A DNA stretch of 47,357 bases from Lacticaseibacillus songhuajiangensis. Its GTDB lineage: Bacteria; Bacillota; Bacilli; Lactobacillales; Lactobacillaceae. Numbering within the stretch: the first letter of the stretch is position 1; every line of letters starts with the position of its first letter. The DNA is taken from positions 1 through 47,357 of the forward strand of contig NZ_RHNR01000014.1 of assembly GCF_003946025.1 (NCBI RefSeq). Direction: 5' to 3'. The notes below the pieces were generated by a model that had not been told where the DNA came from, searched no databases, and saw only the letters and a program-made list of their open reading frames with translations. Below are positions 1 through 9,184 of this stretch, piece by piece. The position numbers and the translations under genes are program-made.

Positions 1-77
1 CCGACCTTCGGTCTAACCACTATTTTCAATTCCTGCATCCTTGCGGATGAAAGTTTCATGACTTACGCTGACGGACA
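1..77 (+). repeat. Left copy of a 77-bp terminal inverted repeat
   Basis: Bases 1-77 are the exact reverse complement of 47281-47357. The match stops at base 78 (g against a). A perfect match of exactly 77 bases confined to both contig ends is typical of the shared node left by a de Bruijn assembler run at k=77, so the true genomic repeat probably continues outward. The outermost bases can form a small GACC/GGTC hairpin. No transposase could be identified from so short a piece. Confidence 0.9.
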
Positions 78-87
78 GCGACAAAGC

Positions 88-117
88 TTGACACCCACTG
101 TGCAGTCATGGTAAAAC
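88..117 (+). promoter_or_regulatory. Candidate sigma-A promoter for the ABC-F leader
   Basis: A perfect -35 hexamer TTGACA (88-93) is followed after 18 bases by TAAAAC (112-117), preceded by TGn as in an extended -10. Transcription would start near 124 and give a leader of about 230 bases before the ABC-F start codon. It lies 10 bases inside the terminal repeat boundary, so it belongs to the unique sequence. Confidence 0.6.
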
Positions 118-150
118 CTAAACATCAAGTAAACAAGGAGGCCGCGGCCA

Positions 151-162
151 TTGAAGAACTAA
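151..162 (+). CDS. Candidate three-codon leader peptide (TTG start)
   Basis: A strong SD AAGGAGG (135-141) is followed nine bases later by TTG AAG AAC TAA, which would encode Met-Lys-Asn. The SD has no other sensible start codon. Very short upstream ORFs control several antibiotic-resistance ABC-F genes by drug-dependent ribosome stalling, and this one sits in the 5' arm of the leader stem. Its translation is inferred, not shown. Confidence 0.45.
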   Translation: MKN

Positions 163-261
163 GTCAACCGTCAAAAGCTTACACCGCAAGTAGCCCATTA
201 TGGGTGCAGTGTGCCGTTTTGACGTTGACCTAAGTTCTTCGGCCCGGCCCAGTGTCCACCT

Positions 262-293
262 GCGCCCCCGAAGACTTTTCGGGGGCGCTTTTT
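262..293 (+). terminator. Intrinsic terminator inside the ABC-F leader
   Basis: An 11-bp perfect G/C-rich stem with loop GACTT is followed by TTTTT. It lies 64 bases upstream of the ABC-F start codon and downstream of its promoter, so it must be conditional for the gene to be expressed. Confidence 0.85.
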
Positions 294-356
294 GCATTTC
301 GCGCCGCCTCAACGTTAGCGACACCTTCGCGGTGCTCACCACAAGGAGGTACGCAT

Positions 357-1859
357 ATGTCCACAATTACAATTAGCAATCTGACTTTCAGTTACCCTGG
401 TCAGGACAACCTGTTCACCGCACAAAATCTGGAGCTCGATACTAGCTGGCACCTGGGGCTCGGCGGGCGCAACGGGCGCGGCAAGACTACGCTACTGAAC
501 CTGCTGCGCGGCAAGCTGCACACCGCAACGGGCAACATTAATATGCCGGTGCAACCGCTCTACTTTCCGCAAACCGTTACCCACCCCGAACAACTGACCT
601 GGGAGGTCATTGACGAGGTGTCTTCAACTGAGCTCTGGCAAGTGCAACGCGAACTCACTTTGCTCGGTGCGGACGACAGCATTCTGTACCTGCCTTTTGC
701 CAGCCTCTCTGGTGGTGAGCAGACCAAGGTACTACTGGCGGTCGCCTTTGCCGATGAAGCCGGGTTCCCGCTGCTAGACGAACCGACTAACCACCTGGAC
801 GCTGCCGGCCGCCAGCAAGTCGCTGACTACCTGCACGCCAAAAAACAAGGCTTCATCGTGATTGCCCACGACCGGCATTTCTTGGATATTGCCACCGACC
901 ACACGCTGACCATTGAAAAACAGCAGTTGGTGCTCACCCAAGGGAATTTTAGTGCCTATGAAACGGCCAAAAAGCGCACCGATGCGCGCGAGTTCGCCGA
1001 CCAGCAGCAGCTGCGCCACGACATCGGCCGGCTCAAGCAAACCGCGGCAAACAAACGCGACTGGGCCATGAGCCGTGAGGGTGATATTCATGGTGATCCG
1101 CACGTCAAGGGCAGCGGTGGCACTGGCCACTCTGGTTTTGTCACCGCACGCGCCGCACGCCAGATGAAGAAGGCCAAGAACCTAGAGCGGCGCATGGACA
1201 AGGAGATTACGAATAAGGAACAGTTGCTCAAGAATGTCGAATTCATTGATCCACTCAAAATGAACTATGAACCCAACCACCATGAAGTGCTCCTGCGGGT
1301 GCGCGAACTGCAGCTGGCCTACGCCGGCGTGCCACTTTTTGCGCCGCTCACTTTTGAACTGCACCGCGGCGACCGGCTTGCCCTGGTCGGCCCCAATGGC
1401 AGCGGCAAAAGTTCCATTATTGCCGCCATTCTTGGGCATTTTGGCGGCGAGATTAGCGGTGAGATTGACCTCGCAGAAACTGCCACGCGCTCACTTGTCC
1501 GCCAGCAGTACCCGGACAACACCGGGCGACTCCAGGATTTTGCTGACAAGCGGCATCTGAACTACGAAGACTTGCTTAGTAACCTCAAAAAACTCGGTGT
1601 TGAGCGCAGCGTGTTTAACACACCGATTGAACTCATGTCCGCCGGCCAGCAAAAGAAGGTCGAATTGGCCAGCAGTCTCGCCACTCCGAGCGGTCTGTAC
1701 ATCTGGGACGAACCGCTCAACTATCTGGACGTCTTCAACCAGGATCAACTCAGCCAGTTGCTCACCACGGTCAAGCCCACCATGCTGCTGACGGAGCACG
1801 ACACCGACTTTCTGGAGAAAGTCGCAACCAAGACCGTGCGCCTCACGCCACTGAACTAG
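357..1859 (+). CDS. ABC-F ribosomal protection protein, Lsa-like
   Basis: This 500-residue protein has two ABC ATPase domains and no membrane segments, the hallmark of ABC-F proteins. Members of the Lsa/Vga/Sal branch bind the ribosomal E site and dislodge lincosamides, pleuromutilins or streptogramin A. Visible motifs are Walker A GRNGRGKT (37-44), signature LSGGEQ (117-122), Walker B with DEPTNHLD (141-148), an interdomain linker at about 200-300, second Walker A GPNGSGKS (345-352), signature MSAGQQ (427-432) and DEPLNYLD (451-458). The DEPLNYLDVFN stretch and total length resemble Lsa. The ATG at 357 follows AAGGAGG at 343-349; an upstream in-frame GTG at 252 would read through the leader terminator and is rejected. 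Drug specificity cannot be read from sequence. The NFACT-R gene follows after 67 bases. Confidence 0.88.
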   Translation: MSTITISNLTFSYPGQDNLFTAQNLELDTSWHLGLGGRNGRGKTTLLNLLRGKLHTATGNINMPVQPLYFPQTVTHPEQLTWEVIDEVSSTELWQVQRELTLLGADDSILYLPFASLSGGEQTKVLLAVAFADEAGFPLLDEPTNHLDAAGRQQVADYLHAKKQGFIVIAHDRHFLDIATDHTLTIEKQQLVLTQGNFSAYETAKKRTDAREFADQQQLRHDIGRLKQTAANKRDWAMSREGDIHGDPHVKGSGGTGHSGFVTARAARQMKKAKNLERRMDKEITNKEQLLKNVEFIDPLKMNYEPNHHEVLLRVRELQLAYAGVPLFAPLTFELHRGDRLALVGPNGSGKSSIIAAILGHFGGEISGEIDLAETATRSLVRQQYPDNTGRLQDFADKRHLNYEDLLSNLKKLGVERSVFNTPIELMSAGQQKKVELASSLATPSGLYIWDEPLNYLDVFNQDQLSQLLTTVKPTMLLTEHDTDFLEKVATKTVRLTPLN

Positions 1860-1926
1860 CTGCGATTTGACCTGACGCGCCGATACCCCTATCGTTAATA
1901 TCAGTAAGCATCAGGAAGGACACACC

Positions 1927-2784
1927 ATGGCAGACAATTCCGCAGCAACGCACGCCGCACAAGTACAGCGCGCGCTCACCCACCAGATTAATTACACGCA
2001 AAAGAAAATCCGCGCACTCACCCGCGCCGTCGCCAAAGTTGACGATTTTGAAGAGCTCCAAGTGGCCGGCACCCTGCTCAAAACTTACGCCAGTCAAATT
2101 CAGGGACATCCCGCAACCGTGTCCCTACCCGATTACCGCGCGCAGGGCAAAACGTTCGGCATCCGCCTGGACCCCAGTAAGTCAGTGATGGCCAACGCAG
2201 AGGATTACTTCCACCGCTACCGCAAGGCCAAACGCGGACTCGACACGGTTGAGGGCAATTTGCATGCAGCTGAAGCGGAATTAACACGCGAGCAAGGGCA
2301 ACTCGCCGAGTTCAATCCGGATGACGCTGCCGCAGTCGAAGCGCTCTTTACGCAGTTGCGGGCCGCTGACATTATCAAGGTGCACGCACCCAAGCACGTG
2401 GTCGAACCCGCTCATCCCCACCGCTTCTACACCAGCGACGGCGTACTCGTTGAAGTCGGCAAAAACAGTCGCCAAAATGACGAGCTAACGCTGAACGCGC
2501 GCAAGGACTACTATTGGATGCACGTGCGTGATTTACCGGGTTCCCACGTGGTCATCCACAGCGCGAATCCATCGCGAAAAACACTGACCGAAGCGGCCAT
2601 TCTGACCGCTTACTACAGTAAGGCGCGCGGCAACCGCCGTGTGCCGGTGGACCTGCTGCGGGTGAGCCAGATGAGCAAGCCTAAGGGCGCCAAACCTGGT
2701 CTGGTGACGTTCAGTGGTAAGGCCAAGACCATTGCCGCCGACGCTGAAGCAGATCTAGTGGCACGAATTCGGCAGGAAGACTGA
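1927..2784 (+). CDS. NFACT-R protein equivalent to the C-terminal half of RqcH
   Basis: This 285-residue protein aligns by eye with the second half of RqcH/FbpA, the bacterial ribosome-quality-control factor that adds alanine tails to stalled peptides on 50S subunits. It has the coiled-coil middle region (about 15-145, including RLDPSKS, then NAEDYFHRYRKAK) and then the NFACT-R RNA-binding domain (about 165-260, with VGKNSRQND, RDLPGSHVVI and PKGAKPGLVTFSG). The NFACT-N and helix-hairpin-helix regions present in full RqcH (about 570 residues) are absent. No upstream reading frame encodes them; the gene has its own SD AGGAAGGA and ATG. It follows the ABC-F gene with no terminator between, so both may be read from the attenuated transcript. 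Function is unknown; it may bind 50S or tRNA without recruiting alanyl-tRNA. Confidence 0.8.
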   Translation: MADNSAATHAAQVQRALTHQINYTQKKIRALTRAVAKVDDFEELQVAGTLLKTYASQIQGHPATVSLPDYRAQGKTFGIRLDPSKSVMANAEDYFHRYRKAKRGLDTVEGNLHAAEAELTREQGQLAEFNPDDAAAVEALFTQLRAADIIKVHAPKHVVEPAHPHRFYTSDGVLVEVGKNSRQNDELTLNARKDYYWMHVRDLPGSHVVIHSANPSRKTLTEAAILTAYYSKARGNRRVPVDLLRVSQMSKPKGAKPGLVTFSGKAKTIAADAEADLVARIRQED

Positions 2785-2795
2785 GCCACCTATAC

Positions 2796-2841
2796 AAAAT
2801 ACCCCCTTATCGTCCAAATTCAGATGATAAGGGGGTATTTT
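2796..2841. terminator. Bidirectional terminator between convergent genes
   Basis: The arms 2796-2811 and 2826-2841 are perfect 16-base complements around a 14-base loop, with A-rich and T-rich flanks. The hairpin serves both the NFACT-R gene and the minus-strand ABC permease, which ends at 2845. Confidence 0.9.
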
Positions 2842-2844
2842 TAT

Positions 2845-3966
2845 TTATGCCTTAAGCTTCAGTTTTGCGTTCCGGCGACTAATCCACCGCCGCCGAATTG
2901 AACCGAAGCTGAGAAGACCCCACATGCAAAAACCAATAATCAGCCCCACGAGAACCATGCGGAAGATCGCACCGACAAGTATACCGGAAGTACGGAAATC
3001 GTAGTAATCAAACGCATAGGACGAGCCTAGTACCGCCATGATGACAATTAACGGCCACTTCATTGGCGGAAATGCGAGGATATGACTTGTATTCTCACTA
3101 CTACTGCGTGCAAAAATCGGCGCACCCCAGAATGCGAATACAACTGCACCAATAATCATTACCAGTAATCCCGTTAGCCAATACCGTCCCGGACTGCGGA
3201 GTGCAATACCGCCGAATTCAATCGCTCGACTCCAAGTCGGATGCTTAATCGCGGCAAAAATAATCTGTACTGCACCCTGAAAGGCGTCCAATAATACAAA
3301 ACCGATGATGCCGATGACACTGGTAACGAGCGGATTGCTAAAGATCAGCGCCAGCCACGATGCCGCCGCATACAGTGCGCTATCCGCCACGAGGTTGTAA
3401 ACCCATATTTGCAGCATTCCGAACACCGTGATGTTCACGTACTGCGCTGGCACCATGGTGAACAACGCGCCAAAGGTCAGCAGATAGAACGCCGTCGTCG
3501 CACACAACAATGCACCCAACCCCTGACCAAACCGTTGCCAGTAAATCCGCCGTCTGGCAAAAGGACTGGCGTACAAGAAACGTTCAAACTTGCCCAGTCG
3601 ATCCCAGGAAACTAGCGCAATGCCCAATGTAGCAGCCAAAATCAACATCATGTAACTCGTGACCGCGCCACTTGATTGGACATTGTACGGGATTGCTTTA
3701 GTGCCACTGGTCCCTTCCGCGTTTTCGGTCGTAAAAATCACGGCTTGTTCTTTCATGATTTTGCGGTACTTCTGGTCGTTGAAGGCGCCGCGCTTGCCGT
3801 TCTTGTGCTTTGTCGCGGCTGACCGGGCATAGCTTGCAGACTGATGATAATTGTCAATTGTTGTCGTTGTGCTATAAAGGGCACTGCCCAGCGCCAGCAC
3901 CACGAGCAGTGCGTACACCCAGCGGTGCCGCAGCCACAACATTTTGCCTAACTCATCCTTATGCAT
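2845..3966 (-). CDS. ABC transporter permease of a YtrA-type cassette
   Basis: A 373-residue membrane protein with an N-terminal membrane segment (about 14-32), a long extracytoplasmic loop (about 33-100) and roughly six more hydrophobic segments, ending in a basic tail. This is the layout of ABC-2-like permeases found next to YtrA regulators, which often respond to cell-envelope antibiotics. Its ATG overlaps the stop of the upstream ATPase gene by eight bases, showing translational coupling. Since that ATPase carries an in-frame stop, this permease may lack a working partner. Substrate is unknown. Confidence 0.7.
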   Translation of the reverse strand: MHKDELGKMLWLRHRWVYALLVVLALGSALYSTTTTIDNYHQSASYARSAATKHKNGKRGAFNDQKYRKIMKEQAVIFTTENAEGTSGTKAIPYNVQSSGAVTSYMMLILAATLGIALVSWDRLGKFERFLYASPFARRRIYWQRFGQGLGALLCATTAFYLLTFGALFTMVPAQYVNITVFGMLQIWVYNLVADSALYAAASWLALIFSNPLVTSVIGIIGFVLLDAFQGAVQIIFAAIKHPTWSRAIEFGGIALRSPGRYWLTGLLVMIIGAVVFAFWGAPIFARSSSENTSHILAFPPMKWPLIVIMAVLGSSYAFDYYDFRTSGILVGAIFRMVLVGLIIGFCMWGLLSFGSIRRRWISRRNAKLKLKA

Positions 3967-4861
3967 TCTTCAGCACCTCCTCATTCTTGGGGTGAATGTA
4001 TTCCGCTTTGAACAGGTCCACCAAGTCGAGTGCTAACTCTTCCTGCAAGACTGGCTGCGCCGCACTCACCGCCGCCGCAACTTCCGGCGTGTAGTTGGCA
4101 AAGACAACCGTCAGCACGCGCCCTTGTGTCGCAATAATTTTACCGGCGCTTTGTACAATGTCTGGCACCTGCCCGACTGGGAAGACCAGCTGCAACTTCA
4201 CGGCCTGCTGTCGCAGTTCTTCCAACTTGTAGTCGTGCGTGATGGTTCCACCCTTCAAAAATAACACGCGGTCGGCCAAGCCATCTAGTTCTTCCAAGTT
4301 ATGTGAGGCAATCAGGAAAGCCGTCTGGTGCTCGGCCACTTCACTAATCACCAGTTTCACAATCTGCTCACGCACGATGGCATCCAGGCCATCAAACGGT
4401 TCATCAAGCAGGACGTACGGTGCACCACTGGCCAGCGCCAGAAAGATACAAACCAGCGCGCGGTAGCCCTTGGAAAGCTCACCGAAAGTGCGCTGACCAT
4501 TAAGCTTGTATTCCCGCAACAAGTCGGCATAACGCGCGGCATTAAACTGCGGGTACGCCTGCTGGTAGAAATCCGCGAGTCGCAGCAATGTGTAATGGCC
4601 GAAGAACAAGTTCTGCCCGTCAATAAATACCATTTGTGCCCGCAACTCCGGCCGTTGCACAGTATCCTGATCATCAATCTGCACTACGCCGCCGTCCGCA
4701 ATATACTGGTGCACCAGCGTCTGAAATAATGTCGTTTTGCCGGCACCGTTGCGGCCAACCAAGCCCACAATTTCACCCTTCTGCAACTGGAACCCAAGCT
4801 AACGCAAAATCCGTTTGCCGTCAATGCACTTGTCCAAGCGCGCAACTGTTAACCCTGTCAT
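3959..4861 (-). pseudogene. ABC ATPase interrupted by an in-frame TAG at codon 21
   Basis: The expected start is the ATG at 4861, which overlaps the GntR stop as ATGA. Reading from it gives 20 normal N-terminal ATPase residues (MTGLTVARLDK...), then TAG (4801-4799), then the frame continues uninterrupted through Walker A GLVGRNGAGKTT, signature LSKGYR and Walker B YVLLDEPFDGLD to codon 300. The rest is intact, so the nonsense change is recent, an assembly error, or bypassed. Restart at TTG 4786 would give 275 residues lacking the first beta strand, and no good SD precedes it. If functional, it would energise the downstream permease. Confidence 0.75.
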
Positions 4862-5226
4862 TCCGATACCTCCCCATACTCTTCGTCAACCCATTGGTGC
4901 ATGGTCGCAGCACTGACACCTTGGGTCCGCGCCTCAATCGCCAGCTCTGTCATGCGCGCACGCAACTGCGCAAGCTGCTCGGCGCTGCCGTCAACCACCG
5001 GCGCGACAAACGTGCCCTGCCCCGGCCGCACATACACAACCCCGTCAGCCTCTAGCTGCTTGTACGCCTTGGCCACTGTGTTGGGATTTAGCTGTTCCTG
5101 GAGCGCCATGTCGCGCACCGAGGGTAGCTTCTCGTCCGCCTGCAAAATTTGCTGGGTGATCTCCCGTTTAATTTTGAGCACGAGGCGCTCATAGTAAGCC
5201 CGCTTACTGCCTTGTTGCCAATCCAT
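4858..5226 (-). CDS. GntR-family regulator, YtrA subfamily
   Basis: A 122-residue protein with an N-terminal winged helix (about 10-75; KLPSVRDMA and LNPNTVAKAYKQLE are typical of the DNA-reading helices, followed by VRPGQGTFVA) and a short C-terminal helical tail in place of a ligand domain, which is the YtrA pattern. Such proteins usually repress their own operon of ABC genes. It is first in the operon with the ATPase and permease, and a perfect palindrome overlaps its promoter. ATG at 5226 follows GGAGGAGATGAG. Confidence 0.88.
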   Translation of the reverse strand: MDWQQGSKRAYYERLVLKIKREITQQILQADEKLPSVRDMALQEQLNPNTVAKAYKQLEADGVVYVRPGQGTFVAPVVDGSAEQLAQLRARMTELAIEARTQGVSAATMHQWVDEEYGEVSE

Positions 5227-5248
5227 CGGCTCATCTCCTCCGTCTTAC

Positions 5249-5284
5249 GTGTACTATTATGCGTAGTACACCGTAAAAACACAA
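5249..5284 (-). promoter_or_regulatory. Promoter with overlapping YtrA-type operator
   Basis: On the minus strand TTGTGT (5284-5279) and CATAAT (5261-5256) are 17 bases apart. A perfect inverted repeat, GTGTACTA-N7-TAGTACAC (5249-5256 and 5264-5271), covers the -10 and its flanks. The half-sites resemble the GTGTA/TACAC arms known for YtrA-type operators, so autorepression by the adjacent regulator is likely. Confidence 0.72.
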
Positions 5285-5330
5285 GTCCCCTTTTTGGCTT
5301 TGCCGGTCTGTGCGCACACCACACATCATC

Positions 5331-5364
5331 AAAAAGGCCGCCCAGCATGCGCTGCGGCGACCTT
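5331..5364 (-). terminator. Terminator after msrB
   Basis: In the minus direction, arm 5364-5356 pairs with 5342-5334 (one G-U), followed by TTTTT. It lies 23 bases past the msrB stop and 60 bases upstream of the GntR promoter. Confidence 0.75.
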
Positions 5365-5386
5365 CCTCTTGCGATAATTTTTTTGT

Positions 5387-5818
5387 TTACGACTCAAACA
5401 ACTGCTTGTACTCACCGTAGCCTTCAGCATCTAACTTCGCTAGCGGCACAAAGCGCAACGCGGCACCATTAATGCAGTAACGCAAGCCGCCCTTGTCCTG
5501 CGGGCCATCGGTAAAGACGTGGCCGAGATGTGAATCGGCCTGTGCGCTGCGGACCTCGGTGCGTTCCATCATCAGGCGCGTGTCGCGCTTCTCCGTGAGC
5601 TTGGCGATTGGCTTCGTGAATGACGGCCAGCCGCAACCCGCGTCGTACTTATCCTGCGATGAGAACAATGGTTCACCCGACACAATGTCAACGTAGATAC
5701 CGGGAACGTAAAAGTCATCATACTCACTGGAAAACGGCCGCTCAGTGGCCGCTTCCTGGGTCACCGCGTACTGCTCCGGTGTTAGTTCTTTGCGCAATTT
5801 TGCCTGGTCTTTATCCAT
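5387..5818 (-). CDS. msrB: Peptide-methionine (R)-S-oxide reductase MsrB
   Basis: A 143-residue cytosolic repair enzyme that reduces methionine-R-sulfoxide in proteins. The family motifs are present: GCGWPSF (61-67), DSHLGHVF (95-102) and [11 protein letters not shown] around the catalytic Cys115. The paired CxxC zinc ligands of some MsrB proteins are absent, as is common in Gram-positive forms. ATG 5818 is chosen because GAGGTG sits at proper distance; two upstream in-frame options lack an SD. It is monocistronic, with its own promoter and terminator. Confidence 0.95.
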   Translation of the reverse strand: MDKDQAKLRKELTPEQYAVTQEAATERPFSSEYDDFYVPGIYVDIVSGEPLFSSQDKYDAGCGWPSFTKPIAKLTEKRDTRLMMERTEVRSAQADSHLGHVFTDGPQDKGGLRYCINGAALRFVPLAKLDAEGYGEYKQLFES

Positions 5819-5837
5819 ACTCATCACCTCTATCGTG

Positions 5838-5866
5838 ATTGTACCCCCGTGCTTATTATTTGTCAG
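5838..5866 (-). promoter_or_regulatory. msrB promoter
   Basis: Minus-strand CTGACA (5866-5861) and TACAAT (5843-5838) are separated by exactly 17 bases, each 5/6 to sigma-A consensus, about 20 bases upstream of the msrB SD. Confidence 0.75.
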
Positions 5867-5976
5867 CAAAATAGTGCACCCACGTCACTTTTGTCAGTTT
5901 AGAATTTCGTAATCAGACTTTAGTCCGTGGTCGCCAGCGCCGCTTTCCGGCACAATAATAAGCGAGGTGAATGAAG

Positions 5977-6336
5977 ATGAAAAAATTGCTAATTGGGTTA
6001 GTTGCCTTCCTGCTAATTGCGGTCGGTGGTTTCAAAATTTTCGAGACCATGTACTATGGTGGCAGCACCTACTACACGCAAATCACAACTGACGGCCAGA
6101 AGTTCTACAGCAAGGACGATCAGGGCAACAAGTATCTTGATTACAAGTACGAATTAACTGGGTACGATGACAAAGGATCCGCTCAGAAATTAGACTTTAA
6201 CGCCAACCGGGAACGTCCGCTCCGGCGCAACGCCTATCTGAAGTTGACTTACAACAAGAACAAGGGCGTTACCAAGTGGGAAGCGGTCGCTAAAAGCGCC
6301 ATTCCCGATAAGGCATTAGCAAAAATCAATCAGTAA
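5977..6336 (+). CDS. YxeA-like (DUF1093) secreted or membrane-anchored protein
   Basis: A 119-residue protein with an N-terminal hydrophobic segment (about 3-20) that could be a signal anchor, followed by a small beta-rich domain with the YxeA features YYTQI, KYLDYKYELTGYDDKG and LKLTYNKNKGVTKWE. YxeA-family proteins are small envelope proteins of unknown function in Firmicutes. The second ATG (5977) is preferred over 5971 because GAGGTG ends only two bases before 5971. Confidence 0.8.
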   Translation: MKKLLIGLVAFLLIAVGGFKIFETMYYGGSTYYTQITTDGQKFYSKDDQGNKYLDYKYELTGYDDKGSAQKLDFNANRERPLRRNAYLKLTYNKNKGVTKWEAVAKSAIPDKALAKINQ

Positions 6337-6390
6337 ACGCAAACAAGACGTTCGCCGGGACTTACCCGCGGACGTTTTTTCTTTGCGTTT
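6335..6390 (+). terminator. Terminator after the YxeA-like gene
   Basis: An inner stem formed by about 6348-6360 with 6365-6376 ends in TTTTTT. The hairpin is enclosed by an outer perfect repeat AAACGCAAA / TTTGCGTTT (6335-6343, 6382-6390) that begins within the stop codon. Confidence 0.75.
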
Positions 6391-6459
6391 GTCGCGTGTA
6401 TTTAAAATTAAAATGATATAAATCAAGTTCGCGGGCATATCGAAGTCACAGACCTATGC

Positions 6460-6506
6460 TACAATGACTCAATCACAAGAGGTCGCGTTCGACCTCGGAA
6501 CGGAGG
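6460..6506 (+). promoter_or_regulatory. Extended -10 promoter and hairpin before the SD
   Basis: TGcTACAAT (6457-6465) is an extended -10 with no convincing -35. The short leader contains a perfect 7-bp hairpin (GAGGTCG 6479-6485, CGACCTC 6490-6496) placed five bases upstream of the SD GGAGG (6502-6506), where it could affect ribosome loading. Confidence 0.5.
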
Positions 6507-6513
6507 CCCCAGG

Positions 6514-7248
6514 TTGCGTAAACTCGGACGATTACTATTCATACTGACCGTGATGGTGCTGCTGCTTAGCCCTAGCGCCGCGGTTTTGGCGCGCGCCGGC
6601 GGCAGTACTGGTGGCGGTGGCGGCGCGACTGGCGGTGGTGGTACTGGTGGCAGTAGCTACGGCGGCGGGGGTTACGGTGCCAGTCGCACTTACCACCGGG
6701 TCTACTTTTTCGGCCGTAGCTATGGCTACTACGGCAGCAGTCCCGTTAGTATCATGGTGAGCTTTGTATTCCTGGGCGTTATTCTGTACCCAAATGCTAA
6801 GCGTTTCATCCGCCGCAAGCGCGCGGAGTACGCGGCGCCACGGGAAACCGAACCGGCCAGTAAGGAACTCGAAGACGAGTTCAGTGCGCTTTTCTACAAA
6901 GTTGAAGAGGCCTGGAGCCAAAATAACCAGGCAACGCTTGAGCAGGTGATGTCCCCACATTATTTTGCCAAGCAAAAACGGATTCTCGACGGCTACCGGC
7001 GCCAACGCAAGGCCGACCGGATGGAAAGTGTCGCTATCGTCACAGTTGAAGAAGAGCTCACCGGGCGCGACGACCAGGTGCACATCGCCGTCACCGCTCA
7101 GGCGCGCGACTACTTCGAATACTTCGACAAAAACGCCGCCTACAATGAGCATATCCACGATGAAGCCATGATTGAACGCTTCGTCGAAGTCTGGGAAATG
7201 CACCGTGAGGATGGCCAACTGATTCTCGATAATATTCGGCAAGTGTAA
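6514..7248 (+). CDS. Tim44-like domain membrane protein with Gly-rich region
   Basis: A 244-residue protein with TTG start (6514) seven bases after GGAGG. It has a signal peptide-like segment (about 6-26), a Gly/Ser/Tyr-rich stretch (about 29-60), a second membrane segment (about 78-97) and a cytoplasmic domain (about 115-242) like bacterial Tim44/TIM21 proteins, with a conserved AWSQNNQATLEQVMSPHYF helix and EVWEMHRED near the end. These bacterial proteins are poorly characterised; roles in envelope processes are proposed by family only. Monocistronic, ending at a strong terminator. Confidence 0.72.
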   Translation: MRKLGRLLFILTVMVLLLSPSAAVLARAGGSTGGGGGATGGGGTGGSSYGGGGYGASRTYHRVYFFGRSYGYYGSSPVSIMVSFVFLGVILYPNAKRFIRRKRAEYAAPRETEPASKELEDEFSALFYKVEEAWSQNNQATLEQVMSPHYFAKQKRILDGYRRQRKADRMESVAIVTVEEELTGRDDQVHIAVTAQARDYFEYFDKNAAYNEHIHDEAMIERFVEVWEMHREDGQLILDNIRQV

Positions 7249-7250
7249 GC

Positions 7251-7299
7251 AAAAGCTCCCGTAATCCAGTCATAACTGCTAGGATTACGGGGGCTTTTT
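7251..7299. terminator. Terminator after the Tim44-like gene
   Basis: The 14-base arms 7254-7267 and 7282-7295 pair with one G-U and are followed by TTTTT. In reverse it also has a T-run and may end the beta-glucoside operon, although 110 bases beyond its last stop codon. Confidence 0.85.
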
Positions 7300-7406
7300 G
7301 TACGGATGAACGTCATTCTAACAAGCGCCTGCACACTACCGCAATCGCCAGACACCGTCATCTTTTGTGATGGCGCCCAATTAGAGCGTGCAGACTTTCT
7401 AGCAGC

Positions 7407-9172
<1,766 letters not shown>

Positions 9173-9184
9173 TGTGTTTTCTCC

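Larger units (their letters stand above)
138..293 (+). promoter_or_regulatory. Transcription attenuator leader of the ABC-F gene
   Basis: The leader folds on paper in two exclusive ways. In one, the segment from about 151 to 174 (the short ORF) pairs with 217-240, with G/C-rich flanks at 141-150 and 241-249, leaving an intrinsic terminator free: arms 262-272 and 278-288, 11 perfect pairs, followed by five T. In the other, 232-242 pairs with 268-277 (about ten pairs, one bulge), which uses the terminator's 5' arm and would prevent termination. A ribosome stalled on the short ORF would release 232-242. The pairings are read directly; the switch is inference. Confidence 0.65.

Noticed and set aside
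108..233. 41-codon ORF starting ATG at 108 in the ABC-F leader
   Set aside because: The ATG lies within the predicted -10 region, has no SD, and the frame just follows the structured leader.
252..356. In-frame N-terminal extension of the ABC-F gene from GTG 252
   Set aside because: It would translate through the terminator hairpin; AAGGAGG and ATG at 357 give the normal family N-terminus.
6535..7242. 235-codon minus-strand ORF opposite the Tim44-like gene
   Set aside because: It is a shadow of a Gly-rich coding region with no SD or family motifs.
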